33,938 nucleotides of DNA from UBA8444 sp964003875 (lineage in GTDB: Bacteria; Bacteroidota; Bacteroidia; Flavobacteriales; UBA7312): positions 1 through 33,938 of the forward strand of contig CAXFLH010000006.1 in assembly GCA_964003875.1 (NCBI GenBank), in the 5' to 3' direction. The notes below the pieces were generated by a model. That model searched no databases, was not told the DNA's origin, and worked only from the letters and a program-made list of their open reading frames with translations. This document shows positions 8,519-15,963 of this stretch, piece after piece. A program made the position numbers and the translations under genes. Each line of letters begins with the position of its first letter. The stretch's first letter is position 1.

Positions 8519-9397
8519 ATGAGCGTATTAGTAAACAAAGATTCTAAAGTTATTGTTCAAGGTTTTACAGGTAGTGAAGGAACTTTCCATGCCGGTCAAA
8601 TGATAGAGTACGGCACAAATGTTGTTGGTGGTGTAACACCAGGCAAAGGTGGTCAAACTCATCTTGATAGACCTGTTTTTAATACTGTTGTTGAAGCAGT
8701 AGAAAAAGTAGGTGCTAATACGTCTTTAATTTTTGTACCACCAGCTTTCGCAGCCGACGCTATTATGGAGGCAGCAGCAGCAGGTATTCAAGTGATTATA
8801 TGCATAACGGAAGGTATTCCTACCAAAGATATGATTACAGTAAAAGAATATTTATCCGATAAAGATTGCCGTTTGGTGGGTCCAAACTGTCCGGGTGTTA
8901 TTACGCCAGGAGAAGCCAAATGCGGTATTATGCCAGGCTTTGTTTTTGAATCGGGTAGAATAGGGGTTGTTTCTAAATCTGGAACACTAACCTATGAAGC
9001 GGCTGACCAAGTGGTTAAGGCAGGAATGGGAATTTCTACTGCTATTGGTATTGGTGGTGACCCCATCATTGGTACGACCACAAAAGAGGCTGTTGAACTT
9101 TTAATGAACGACCCTGAAACAGATGCTATTATTATGATTGGTGAGATAGGTGGACAGTTAGAAGCTGATGCTGCACATTGGATAAAAGCAAATGGCACAA
9201 AACCAGTAGTTGGTTTTATAGCTGGTCAGACTGCTCCTAAGGGAAGGACTATGGGACACGCTGGTGCAATAGTAGGTGGTGAAGACGATACGGCTGAGGC
9301 TAAAATGAGAATCCTTAGCGAATGTGGTATTCATGTTGTAGCTTCTCCTGCAAGAATTGGCTCTAAAATGGCTGAATTGATGGGTGTTAACGCCTAA
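8519..9397 (+). CDS. sucD: Succinyl-CoA synthetase (ADP-forming), alpha subunit
   Basis: This TCA-cycle enzyme subunit binds CoA and carries the phosphohistidine intermediate. It has 292 aa from the chosen start, matching the family. The CoA-binding Rossmann block is VIVQGFTGSEGTFHAGQM (11-28). The second block is GPNCPGVITPGEAKCGIMPG (121-140). The active-site phosphohistidine is H247 in GRTMGHAGAIVGG. The ATG at 8519 was preferred over an in-frame ATG at 8432 because a promoter motif lies between them and homologues begin with MSVLVNK-type sequence. The beta subunit gene sucC is not in the window, and separate sucC and sucD loci are plausible in this phylum. It ends at a terminator. Confidence 0.97.
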   Translation: MSVLVNKDSKVIVQGFTGSEGTFHAGQMIEYGTNVVGGVTPGKGGQTHLDRPVFNTVVEAVEKVGANTSLIFVPPAFAADAIMEAAAAGIQVIICITEGIPTKDMITVKEYLSDKDCRLVGPNCPGVITPGEAKCGIMPGFVFESGRIGVVSKSGTLTYEAADQVVKAGMGISTAIGIGGDPIIGTTTKEAVELLMNDPETDAIIMIGEIGGQLEADAAHWIKANGTKPVVGFIAGQTAPKGRTMGHAGAIVGGEDDTAEAKMRILSECGIHVVASPARIGSKMAELMGVNA

Positions 9398-9419
9398 CTC
9401 AAACGATAAAAATTAGTAG

Positions 9420-9445
9420 AAAAGACGCTTTAAGCGTCTTTTTTA
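9420..9445 (+). terminator. Intrinsic terminator after sucD
   Basis: The stem AAAAGACGC (9420-9428) pairs with GCGTCTTTT (9434-9442) across a short TTTAA loop and is followed by T residues. Confidence 0.88.
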
Positions 9446-9457
9446 TTGGAATACTAT

Positions 9458-9465
9458 TATTTTAG
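9458..9465 (+). promoter_or_regulatory. Possible variant -7 motif (TATTTTAG) for fabG
   Basis: This matches TAnnTTTG except for A at position 7. It ends 18 nt before the fabG ATG. A related TACTTTAG sits 21 nt before recF (29404-29411). Suggestive only. Confidence 0.35.
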
Positions 9466-9483
9466 CATTTAAATTTAAAAACA

Positions 9484-10230
9484 ATGAAATTATTAGAAGG
9501 TAAAACGGCCATAATCACTGGTGCCTCAAGAGGAATAGGAAAAGGAATAGCATTAACCTTTGCAAAGCAAGGGGCAAATATTGCTTTTACTTATTTGTCA
9601 TCTGAAGAAAAAGCCAAAGCTCTAGAAGAAGAATTATCAGCTTTTGGTATAAAAGTGAAAGGTTTTAAATCGGACGCTTCAAAATTTGAAGCTGCTCAAT
9701 ATTTAGCCGACCAAGTCATGGAAAATTTTGGTAGCATTGATGTTTTAGTAAACAATGCAGGTATTACCAAAGACAACCTACTCATGCGTATGAGTGAAGA
9801 AGACTTTGATACGGTCATGGAGGTTAATATGAAGTCTATTTTTAACTTAACAAAAGCTGTATTAAGACCTATGCTAAAACAACGTTCGGGTTCTATTATA
9901 AACATGAGCTCTGTTGTTGGTGTAAAAGGTAATGCTGGTCAAGCTAATTATTCGGCTTCAAAAGCTGGTATAATAGGTTTTTCAAAATCTTCAGCTCTAG
10001 AATTAGGCTCTAGAAATATCCGTTGTAACGTTATTGCACCTGGTTTTATAGAGACAGAAATGACGGCTAAGTTAGATGAAAACATTGTGAAAGGCTGGAC
10101 AGATAGTATTCCATTGAAACGTGGAGGAACACCCGAAGATATTGCTAATGCTACCGTCTTTTTAGCTTCTGATATGTCAGCATATATTTCAGGACAAGTG
10201 TTAAATGTTTGTGGAGGAATGCTCACTTAA
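9484..10230 (+). CDS. fabG: 3-oxoacyl-[acyl-carrier-protein] reductase
   Basis: FabG is an NADPH-dependent reductase of fatty acid elongation (type II FAS, cytoplasm). It has 248 aa, typical for the family. Short-chain dehydrogenase motifs are the cofactor glycine motif TGASRGIGKG (13-22), NNAG near residue 90, the catalytic Ser in NMSSVVG, the YSASK active-site motif (Tyr and Lys), and a C-terminal block with SGQVLNVCGGM. It is more likely FabG than another SDR because of length and C-terminal block, though SDR annotation alone is never decisive. Its stop overlaps the start of the next gene by one base (TAATG), tying it to an uncharacterised membrane protein. Confidence 0.92.
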   Translation: MKLLEGKTAIITGASRGIGKGIALTFAKQGANIAFTYLSSEEKAKALEEELSAFGIKVKGFKSDASKFEAAQYLADQVMENFGSIDVLVNNAGITKDNLLMRMSEEDFDTVMEVNMKSIFNLTKAVLRPMLKQRSGSIINMSSVVGVKGNAGQANYSASKAGIIGFSKSSALELGSRNIRCNVIAPGFIETEMTAKLDENIVKGWTDSIPLKRGGTPEDIANATVFLASDMSAYISGQVLNVCGGMLT

Positions 10231-12257
10231 TGAATTACATTACTACAGAATGGTCAATGCTATGGATTGTGGGTTGTATTGCCCTTTCTCTAGCTGTTTC
10301 TTATGTTCTGTATAGTAAAGGAGTCTTTAAATCCGCTTTATGGCTGAGAAGATTTTTATTCGCACTACGCTTTGCGACTTTTTTAATTCTTACTTTTTTA
10401 TTGCTCAAACCTTACATAAATCAGTTTGTTACGCATAAAGAACAAGCAATAATTTTAGTTGGGGTTGATAATTCATCTTCTCTAATTGCCAATGCAGATA
10501 GCCTTTATTACTCCACTAGTTTTATCAATGAGCTGAATGATTTAAAAGCTGAATTTGAGGAAGATTTTCAAGTTGAGATATATGCCTTTGGTGAAAAGGT
10601 AGAAAGGAATCCAATTTTTGATTTTAAAGACAGAAAAACAAATTTATCAGATTATCTTAATGAGGTTTCGGATATATATTCCAATCGTAATGTGGTAGCT
10701 AATGTCATCGCCTCTGACGGGATTTATAACTCAGGGTCTAATCCTTTGTATGCCAATTATCCTTTTAATGCTCCTTTATATACCATATGCTTAGGGGATA
10801 CTATTGCCAAGAAAGATTTAGAATTGACTTCAGTTTCATACAATGAAATTGCATATTTGGGTAATTCTTTTCCTATTTCAACTACAGTATTATCTCAATA
10901 TTCCAAAGGAGAGAGGCTAGAAGTTAGTATTTATGAAGGAGATGTTTTACTAGATAAAAAAGAGAAGTTAATAAATCGTAATGACGAGATTATTTCTTTT
11001 GACTATAAACTCAGTGCTCAAAGCGTTGGTATTCATAATTACAGAATTGAAGTCAAAGCTGTAGAGGGAGAACAAAACACCTTAAACAATACTCAAATTA
11101 TCTTTGTAGATGTCCTAGAAAGTAAGCAGAAAATACTCTTATTGAGTGATATCTCTCACCCTGATATAGCTGCTATAAGTAAATCTATACAGTCCAATGA
11201 AAATTATGAGTTAGTTGTACAAAATACATCAGATTTTAATGGTGATTATAGTCCTTACAGTTTGCTAATCGCTTTTCAGTTAAATATTACAGAACCTAAT
11301 ATTCCTACCTTTTATTTCATAGGAAATTCAAGTCAAGCCCTATCTTTAGAATGGTTTAGTTATTTGCCGTCTAAAAGTACACTCAATGAGGTTAATTCCG
11401 ATTACAATTCCTTTTCTTTATTCTCATTGAATGATAAGTGGAATTTGTGGTTGGAAGAACTACCACCCTTATATAGTCCTTTAGCAGATTATACTTTCAA
11501 CTCTGAACATCATCATCTTTTTACTCAAAATATATTAGGTATAACTACACAAAACCCAATCTTTACATTCAGTAAGCAAGGAGAATACAGACAAGCAGTT
11601 TGTACTGTTGAAGGCTTGTGGAAATGGCGTTTGTATGAGTTTCTAAAAACTAATAATCATCAGCTATTTGATGAATTAATCAACAAAAGCGTTCAATTCT
11701 TATCAGTCAAAGAAGATAAAAGACCTTTTAGATTGCGACATGAAAAACTTATATATGAGAACGAACCATTGTTAATTGAGGCGGATTTATACGATGCTAA
11801 CTATGAGCTGGTCAATAGTGCCGAGGTGAGTCTTTTGATAAGAGATGAAGATGAAAATGAATACAATTTTTCATTTAATAAAACAGCCATCAGCTACACC
11901 TTAGAGTTAAATGAGTTAAAAGTTGGCAATTACAGTTATGAGGCTAAGGTTATATTCAATGGCAAGGAGTTATTGAATAAGGGCAAATTTTCAGTACTTC
12001 CTTTAGAATTAGAGAAAATATCTTCACAAGCTAATCCTCAAATTCTTTATAATTTATCACAAAAATATGGAGGTCAATCCTATAATAAATCACAATTTTC
12101 TGAACTCAAAAATGAATTATCAGCAATAGAATCACAAAGTTTAAGTTATAAAGAAGAATCACAGAGTGATTTAATTAACTTGAAATGGATTTTCATTTTA
12201 TTATTTGTATTTTTGTCACTAGAGTGGTTCGTGAGAAAGAGAATTACTAACATTTAA
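10230..12257 (+). CDS. vWA-like membrane protein, function unknown
   Basis: This is a 675-aa predicted membrane protein. Two N-terminal transmembrane helices (about 11-29 and 41-63) and one near the C-terminus (about 648-666) frame a large, probably periplasmic part. Residues 72-190 look like a von Willebrand A domain with a complete MIDAS metal site: D80, S82, S84 (DNSSS), T137 (TNLSD) and D163 (ASDG). Residues about 298-350 (KILLLSDISHPDIAAI) resemble the class I glutamine-amidotransferase-like fold seen in related membrane proteins, but I see no nucleophile Cys. A beta-rich region follows. The start at 10230 gives the TAATG overlap with fabG; an ATG at 10209 inside fabG is possible but less likely. 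Function is unknown. The architecture recalls BatA-type and PF07090-type Bacteroidota proteins. Confidence 0.82.
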   Translation: MNYITTEWSMLWIVGCIALSLAVSYVLYSKGVFKSALWLRRFLFALRFATFLILTFLLLKPYINQFVTHKEQAIILVGVDNSSSLIANADSLYYSTSFINELNDLKAEFEEDFQVEIYAFGEKVERNPIFDFKDRKTNLSDYLNEVSDIYSNRNVVANVIASDGIYNSGSNPLYANYPFNAPLYTICLGDTIAKKDLELTSVSYNEIAYLGNSFPISTTVLSQYSKGERLEVSIYEGDVLLDKKEKLINRNDEIISFDYKLSAQSVGIHNYRIEVKAVEGEQNTLNNTQIIFVDVLESKQKILLLSDISHPDIAAISKSIQSNENYELVVQNTSDFNGDYSPYSLLIAFQLNITEPNIPTFYFIGNSSQALSLEWFSYLPSKSTLNEVNSDYNSFSLFSLNDKWNLWLEELPPLYSPLADYTFNSEHHHLFTQNILGITTQNPIFTFSKQGEYRQAVCTVEGLWKWRLYEFLKTNNHQLFDELINKSVQFLSVKEDKRPFRLRHEKLIYENEPLLIEADLYDANYELVNSAEVSLLIRDEDENEYNFSFNKTAISYTLELNELKVGNYSYEAKVIFNGKELLNKGKFSVLPLELEKISSQANPQILYNLSQKYGGQSYNKSQFSELKNELSAIESQSLSYKEESQSDLINLKWIFILLFVFLSLEWFVRKRITNI

Positions 12258-12278
12258 CAATTAAAATTTTATAATAGT

Positions 12279-13124
12279 ATGTTTGAAACTAATGATTCAG
12301 GTGGATTTAACCCTAAGTTACCAAGGTTTTTTGTTCTAGGGTTTGTGGCAATAATTTTTCTTTTAATAACTGGAGGTAATATGTTCTATACTGTTAATCC
12401 AGGTGAGAAAGCAGTTGTTTTTAAGCGTTTTGGTGGTGGATTAGATAAAGACTTAGTTGTACCTCAAGGTTTTCACTTTGTTGCACCTTGGAATAAAGTT
12501 TATATCTACAATGTTAAGATACAAGAAGATTATGAAGCTATGGAAGTACTATCTAAAAATGGACTTTCTATAAAAGTAGATTTATCTTTTCGCTATACGC
12601 CCAATGTTTCTGAGTTAGGTTATCTTCATGATTTGGTTGGTGAGGACTACTTAGAAAGTATCATTCGCCCTGAGATACGTTCCGTAACTAGAGAGGTGAT
12701 TGGTGAGTATTTACCAGAGGAATTATACTCTACAAAGAGAGAAGAAGTAGAGGATAAGATTTATGAAATCACATCTAAATCTATTGCTGATAAGTATATC
12801 TTTTTAGACGCTATACTTATTAGAGATGTGACTTTACCACAAACTCTACAAGCAGCGATTGAAAATAAACTAAGACAAGAGCAAGAAGCTTTAGAGTATG
12901 AGTTTAAACTATTAAAAGAGTCTAAAGAAGCTGAAAGAAAGCGTATTGAGGCGGAAGGTATTTCAGACTTTCAACGTATCGTTACAAAGACTATTACTCC
13001 TCAGTTACTTAAATGGAAAGGTATTGAAACGACACAAGAATTGTCGAAATCTCCTAATAGCAAAGTTATTGTTATTGGAAATGGAGAAGGTGATTTACCG
13101 ATTATTTTAGGTGGAGATAAATAA
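12279..13124 (+). CDS. Prohibitin/SPFH-domain membrane protein
   Basis: This 281-aa SPFH-family scaffold protein is probably anchored in the inner membrane. A transmembrane segment at about 15-36 is followed by the prohibitin-type start of the SPFH domain (VNPGEKAVVFKRFGG, about 39-53). The rest of the domain runs to about residue 210. Next comes a charged helical, coiled-coil-like segment rich in EAERKRIEAEG (about 208-235), then a C-terminal region ending in GEGDLPIILGG. Length and layout match bacterial prohibitins. These oligomerise and organise membrane proteases or microdomains, but no FtsH gene is nearby. It begins 21 bases after the vWA gene and is probably in the same transcript. Confidence 0.93.
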   Translation: MFETNDSGGFNPKLPRFFVLGFVAIIFLLITGGNMFYTVNPGEKAVVFKRFGGGLDKDLVVPQGFHFVAPWNKVYIYNVKIQEDYEAMEVLSKNGLSIKVDLSFRYTPNVSELGYLHDLVGEDYLESIIRPEIRSVTREVIGEYLPEELYSTKREEVEDKIYEITSKSIADKYIFLDAILIRDVTLPQTLQAAIENKLRQEQEALEYEFKLLKESKEAERKRIEAEGISDFQRIVTKTITPQLLKWKGIETTQELSKSPNSKVIVIGNGEGDLPIILGGDK

Positions 13125-13154
13125 AAAAACAGTAATAATTTAACCTATTTAACA

Positions 13155-13532
13155 ATGAAGAAGATTTTAATTTTAATGAGTTTTGTTTTGCCTTTGACTA
13201 TATTGGCTCAGACTAAACCGATGCCAAAAAAAACTAATGGTAAAACAACTCCAAAAAATGAAAATATGAGAGGGGAGATGCCCACTCATTTCCTTTACAT
13301 GATTATGACAGTCGAGGAAGTTAAAAAGTCTAAAAAAGAAGAAACTACTACTACTAAGTTTAGATTTCAATCATTTGATAGCAGATACTCTGAAAGATTA
13401 TCCGTTTCTACAAAAAATAAATCATCAACTATTGAAGTTTTAAATTTATTAGGACGTAGTGGTTGGGAATTAGTATCTGTTAATAATGAACATTATTATT
13501 TCAAAAATAGGTTCTTAGCTGAAAAAAGATAA
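13155..13532 (+). CDS. Small secreted protein with DUF4177-like C-terminus
   Basis: This is a 125-aa protein with a signal peptide (residues 1-19, MKKILILMS to LAQ), so it is likely periplasmic. A short Lys/Pro/Thr-rich linker (20-40) follows. The C-terminal half resembles DUF4177: a strand-rich region, then EVLNLLGRSGWELVSVNN (98-115) and a closing YYFKN strand. The GWELVSV block is the recognisable part. The function of that domain is not known. It follows the SPFH gene by 30 bases, and its stop is followed by a terminator, so it probably ends the fabG-vWA-SPFH transcript. Confidence 0.75.
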   Translation: MKKILILMSFVLPLTILAQTKPMPKKTNGKTTPKNENMRGEMPTHFLYMIMTVEEVKKSKKEETTTTKFRFQSFDSRYSERLSVSTKNKSSTIEVLNLLGRSGWELVSVNNEHYYFKNRFLAEKR

Positions 13533-13543
13533 TCAAATTTTTT

Positions 13544-13568
13544 AAAGCCTCTTTATTGAGGCTTTTTT
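13544..13568 (+). terminator. Terminator-like hairpin abutting the next start codon
   Basis: AAAGCCTC (13544-13551) pairs with GAGGCTTT (13558-13565) across a 6-nt loop, with a T-run to 13567. The ATG of the next gene begins at 13569, directly after this tract, so hairpin and start region cannot be separated. Confidence 0.8.
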
Positions 13569-13973
13569 ATGAAAAAATATCCAGAAAAAATCGTTATTGC
13601 TTGGGGTGAAGCTATTTCAGGAAACCTTGAAATAAGAGATTGGCTGATGAAAAACAATTACCCCGAATTAGGCTTGTTTTGTCATGCACTTTATTTCGAC
13701 AAAAGTGCTTCGGATTGGTTGATGAAAAATGCACCCCATCTTCTAGCAACAATCAAAGGTGTAGAGGGTAAAAAAGATGCCATTCGTTGGTTAGAAATTA
13801 ATGGCTTTAATTTATTAGCAAAAGTAGCCAAAGCAGCCGATAATGATAAAGAGCAAATGCGTTGGCTTATGCTAAATGACAAACTATTTGGAATACTAGC
13901 TCAGCGTATTAAATTAGTGAAAGACGATATAGAAGAAGCTAATAACGATGTACATCGTTGGGGATATGAGTAG
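13569..13973 (+). CDS. WLxxN-repeat protein, function unknown
   Basis: This 134-aa protein has no signal peptide or membrane helix. It contains four imperfect helical repeats of about 30-35 residues, each marked by W-L-x-x-N: DWLMKN (24-29), DWLMKN (49-54), RWLEIN (74-79) and RWLMLN (98-103). I think similar short proteins occur in other Bacteroidota but know of no function. The regular helix pairs suggest a small solenoid for protein binding; that is inference. The start at 13569 directly follows a terminator-like hairpin, so expression may depend on readthrough. It converges with uvrB, with one base between the two stop codons. Confidence 0.78.
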   Translation: MKKYPEKIVIAWGEAISGNLEIRDWLMKNNYPELGLFCHALYFDKSASDWLMKNAPHLLATIKGVEGKKDAIRWLEINGFNLLAKVAKAADNDKEQMRWLMLNDKLFGILAQRIKLVKDDIEEANNDVHRWGYE

Positions 13974-13974
13974 A

Positions 13975-15963
13975 TTATTTTCTCAACTTCTTGAGCTCAG
14001 TAAGTTTATCTCTAAGTTTTACAGCCTCTAGGAAATCCAAGTCTTGAGCTGCATTTTCCATTTGTTTCTTGGTGTTTTTAATAGCTCTTTCCAATTCTTT
14101 TGGATTGGAGTAGTCTGTTTCACTCTCAGCAGCCATACTCATTCCTTCTTTTACTGCGTACGGATTAAGACTCTTGGCTAGTGCATTGTCTTTCTTTTTA
14201 TTCAATGGGGTAGGAACTAAGCCATGCTCCTTATTGTAAGCAATTTGTTTTTCTCTACGTCTATTTGTTTCGTCAATAGTGAGTTTCATAGAGCGTGTTA
14301 TTTTATCGGCATACATAATAACTAAACCATTGACGTTTCTTGCCGCTCTACCTGCTGTTTGAGTAAGTGAGCGTTCCGACCTTAAGAATCCCTCTTTGTC
14401 GGCATCTAGAATAGCTACTAAGCTAACTTCAGGTAAGTCTAATCCTTCTCGAAGAAGATTAACACCCACCAAGACATCAAACAGACCTTCTCTCAATTCA
14501 TGTAATATTTCTACTCGCTCTAGGGTATCCACATCCGAGTGTATGTAACGGCAACGAATATCAAAACGTGTGAGGTACTTTGTCAATTCCTCAGCCATTC
14601 GCTTAGTAAGTGTAGTTACAAGGGTTCGTTCGTCTTTATCAACTCTAAGTTTAATTTCTTCTAGTAAGTCGTCTATTTGATTCAGAGAAGGTCTGACGTC
14701 TATTTTTGGGTCTAATAAGCCTGTAGGGCGAATGACTTGTTCAGCTACCACGCCACCAGATTGTTCTAGCTCATAATCGGCTGGAGTAGCACTAACATAA
14801 ATGAATTGATTGTTAATGTTCTCAAATTCTTCAAACTTCAATGGTCTATTGTCCATAGCAGCTGGTAAACGAAAGCCATACTCTACGAGGTTTTCTTTTC
14901 TTGAACGGTCACCACCAAACATAGCTCTTATCTGAGGTAATGTCACATGACTTTCATCTATTACAGTCAAGAAGTCTTTAGAAAAATAGTCGATTAGGCA
15001 GAACGGTCGAGTTCCTGGCATACGACCATCAAAGTAGCGTGAATAATTTTCTATACCCGAACAATAACCAAGTTCTCTAATCATTTCTAAATCGTAATTG
15101 ACACGCTCATCTAATCGTTTAGCCTCTAGCTTTCTATCAGTATTGTTTAAAAACTGTACCTGATCTATTAAATCATCTTGTATCTGATGAATAGCACTTT
15201 GTATACGGTCTTTAGAAGCTACAAAAATTGTAGCGGGATAAATGCGTAAGTATTCGAACTTTTCTAAAATAGTGTTGTTTATAGGGTCAAAACTTTCTAT
15301 TTCTTCAATTTCATCGCCCCAAAAGTGAATTTTATAAGCTATATCGGCATAGGCTGGAAAAACAGAAACAGTATCTCCTTGAACTTTAAAATTACCTCTT
15401 TCGAATTGGATATCAGAACGTGAGTAAAGTGAGGTTACCAATTGATTTAGTAACTTATTACGACTTATCTTTTGATTTTGCTCTATTTCAATAACGTTAT
15501 TGTTGAATTCATCGGGGTTTCCGATACCATAAATGCAGGATACAGAAGCAACAACAATAATATCTTTTCTACCTGATAAAAGGGTGGAGGTGGTACTCAA
15601 TCGTAGCTTCTCTATTTCTTGATTTATAGATAAATCTTTTTCTATGTAAGTGCCACTACTTGGTATATAGGCCTCAGGCTGATAGTAATCGTAATAGGAT
15701 ACAAAGTATTCTACGGCATTATGGGGAAAGAATTGCTTGAACTCGCTGTATAATTGTGCTGCTAGTGTTTTGTTGTGACTAAGAACTAGAGTTGGCTTTT
15801 GAACCTCTTTAATAACATTAGCTACTGTAAAGGTTTTTCCCGAACCAGTAACACCTAGTAAAGTCTGATGTGATTCCCCATTGTCTATACCCTCAACCAG
15901 TTGTTTTATTGCTGTAGGCTGGTCGCCCATAGGGCTAAAATCCGATACGACTTTGAATCCCAT
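13975..15963 (-). CDS. uvrB: UvrB, excinuclease ABC subunit B
   Basis: UvrB is the DNA-damage-verifying helicase-like subunit of nucleotide excision repair. It receives DNA from UvrA and recruits UvrC. It has 662 aa, the family length. Walker A is GVTGSGKT (37-44). The beta-hairpin motif that inserts behind the lesion is YYDYYQPEAYIP (about 92-103). Helicase motifs include DESHVTLPQ and the motif VI region QTAGRAARN. The C-terminal UVR domain (about 620-660, helical, with KQMENAAQDLDFLEA) binds UvrA and UvrC. Its start codon follows directly after the stop of the DUF349 gene with no gap, so the two are co-transcribed and probably coupled. Confidence 0.98.
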   Translation of the reverse strand: MGFKVVSDFSPMGDQPTAIKQLVEGIDNGESHQTLLGVTGSGKTFTVANVIKEVQKPTLVLSHNKTLAAQLYSEFKQFFPHNAVEYFVSYYDYYQPEAYIPSSGTYIEKDLSINQEIEKLRLSTTSTLLSGRKDIIVVASVSCIYGIGNPDEFNNNVIEIEQNQKISRNKLLNQLVTSLYSRSDIQFERGNFKVQGDTVSVFPAYADIAYKIHFWGDEIEEIESFDPINNTILEKFEYLRIYPATIFVASKDRIQSAIHQIQDDLIDQVQFLNNTDRKLEAKRLDERVNYDLEMIRELGYCSGIENYSRYFDGRMPGTRPFCLIDYFSKDFLTVIDESHVTLPQIRAMFGGDRSRKENLVEYGFRLPAAMDNRPLKFEEFENINNQFIYVSATPADYELEQSGGVVAEQVIRPTGLLDPKIDVRPSLNQIDDLLEEIKLRVDKDERTLVTTLTKRMAEELTKYLTRFDIRCRYIHSDVDTLERVEILHELREGLFDVLVGVNLLREGLDLPEVSLVAILDADKEGFLRSERSLTQTAGRAARNVNGLVIMYADKITRSMKLTIDETNRRREKQIAYNKEHGLVPTPLNKKKDNALAKSLNPYAVKEGMSMAAESETDYSNPKELERAIKNTKKQMENAAQDLDFLEAVKLRDKLTELKKLRK

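Noticed and set aside
8992..9198. Minus-strand open frame inside sucD, and similar ones inside fabG (9696-10226)
   Set aside because: Antisense to conserved enzymes, composed of low-complexity Ser/Ile/Pro-rich translation typical of reverse-frame shadows.
10209..10230. Upstream ATG at 10209 as start of the vWA membrane protein
   Set aside because: It would lie 22 nt inside fabG; the TAATG overlap start at 10230 matches the other coupled junctions in this window.
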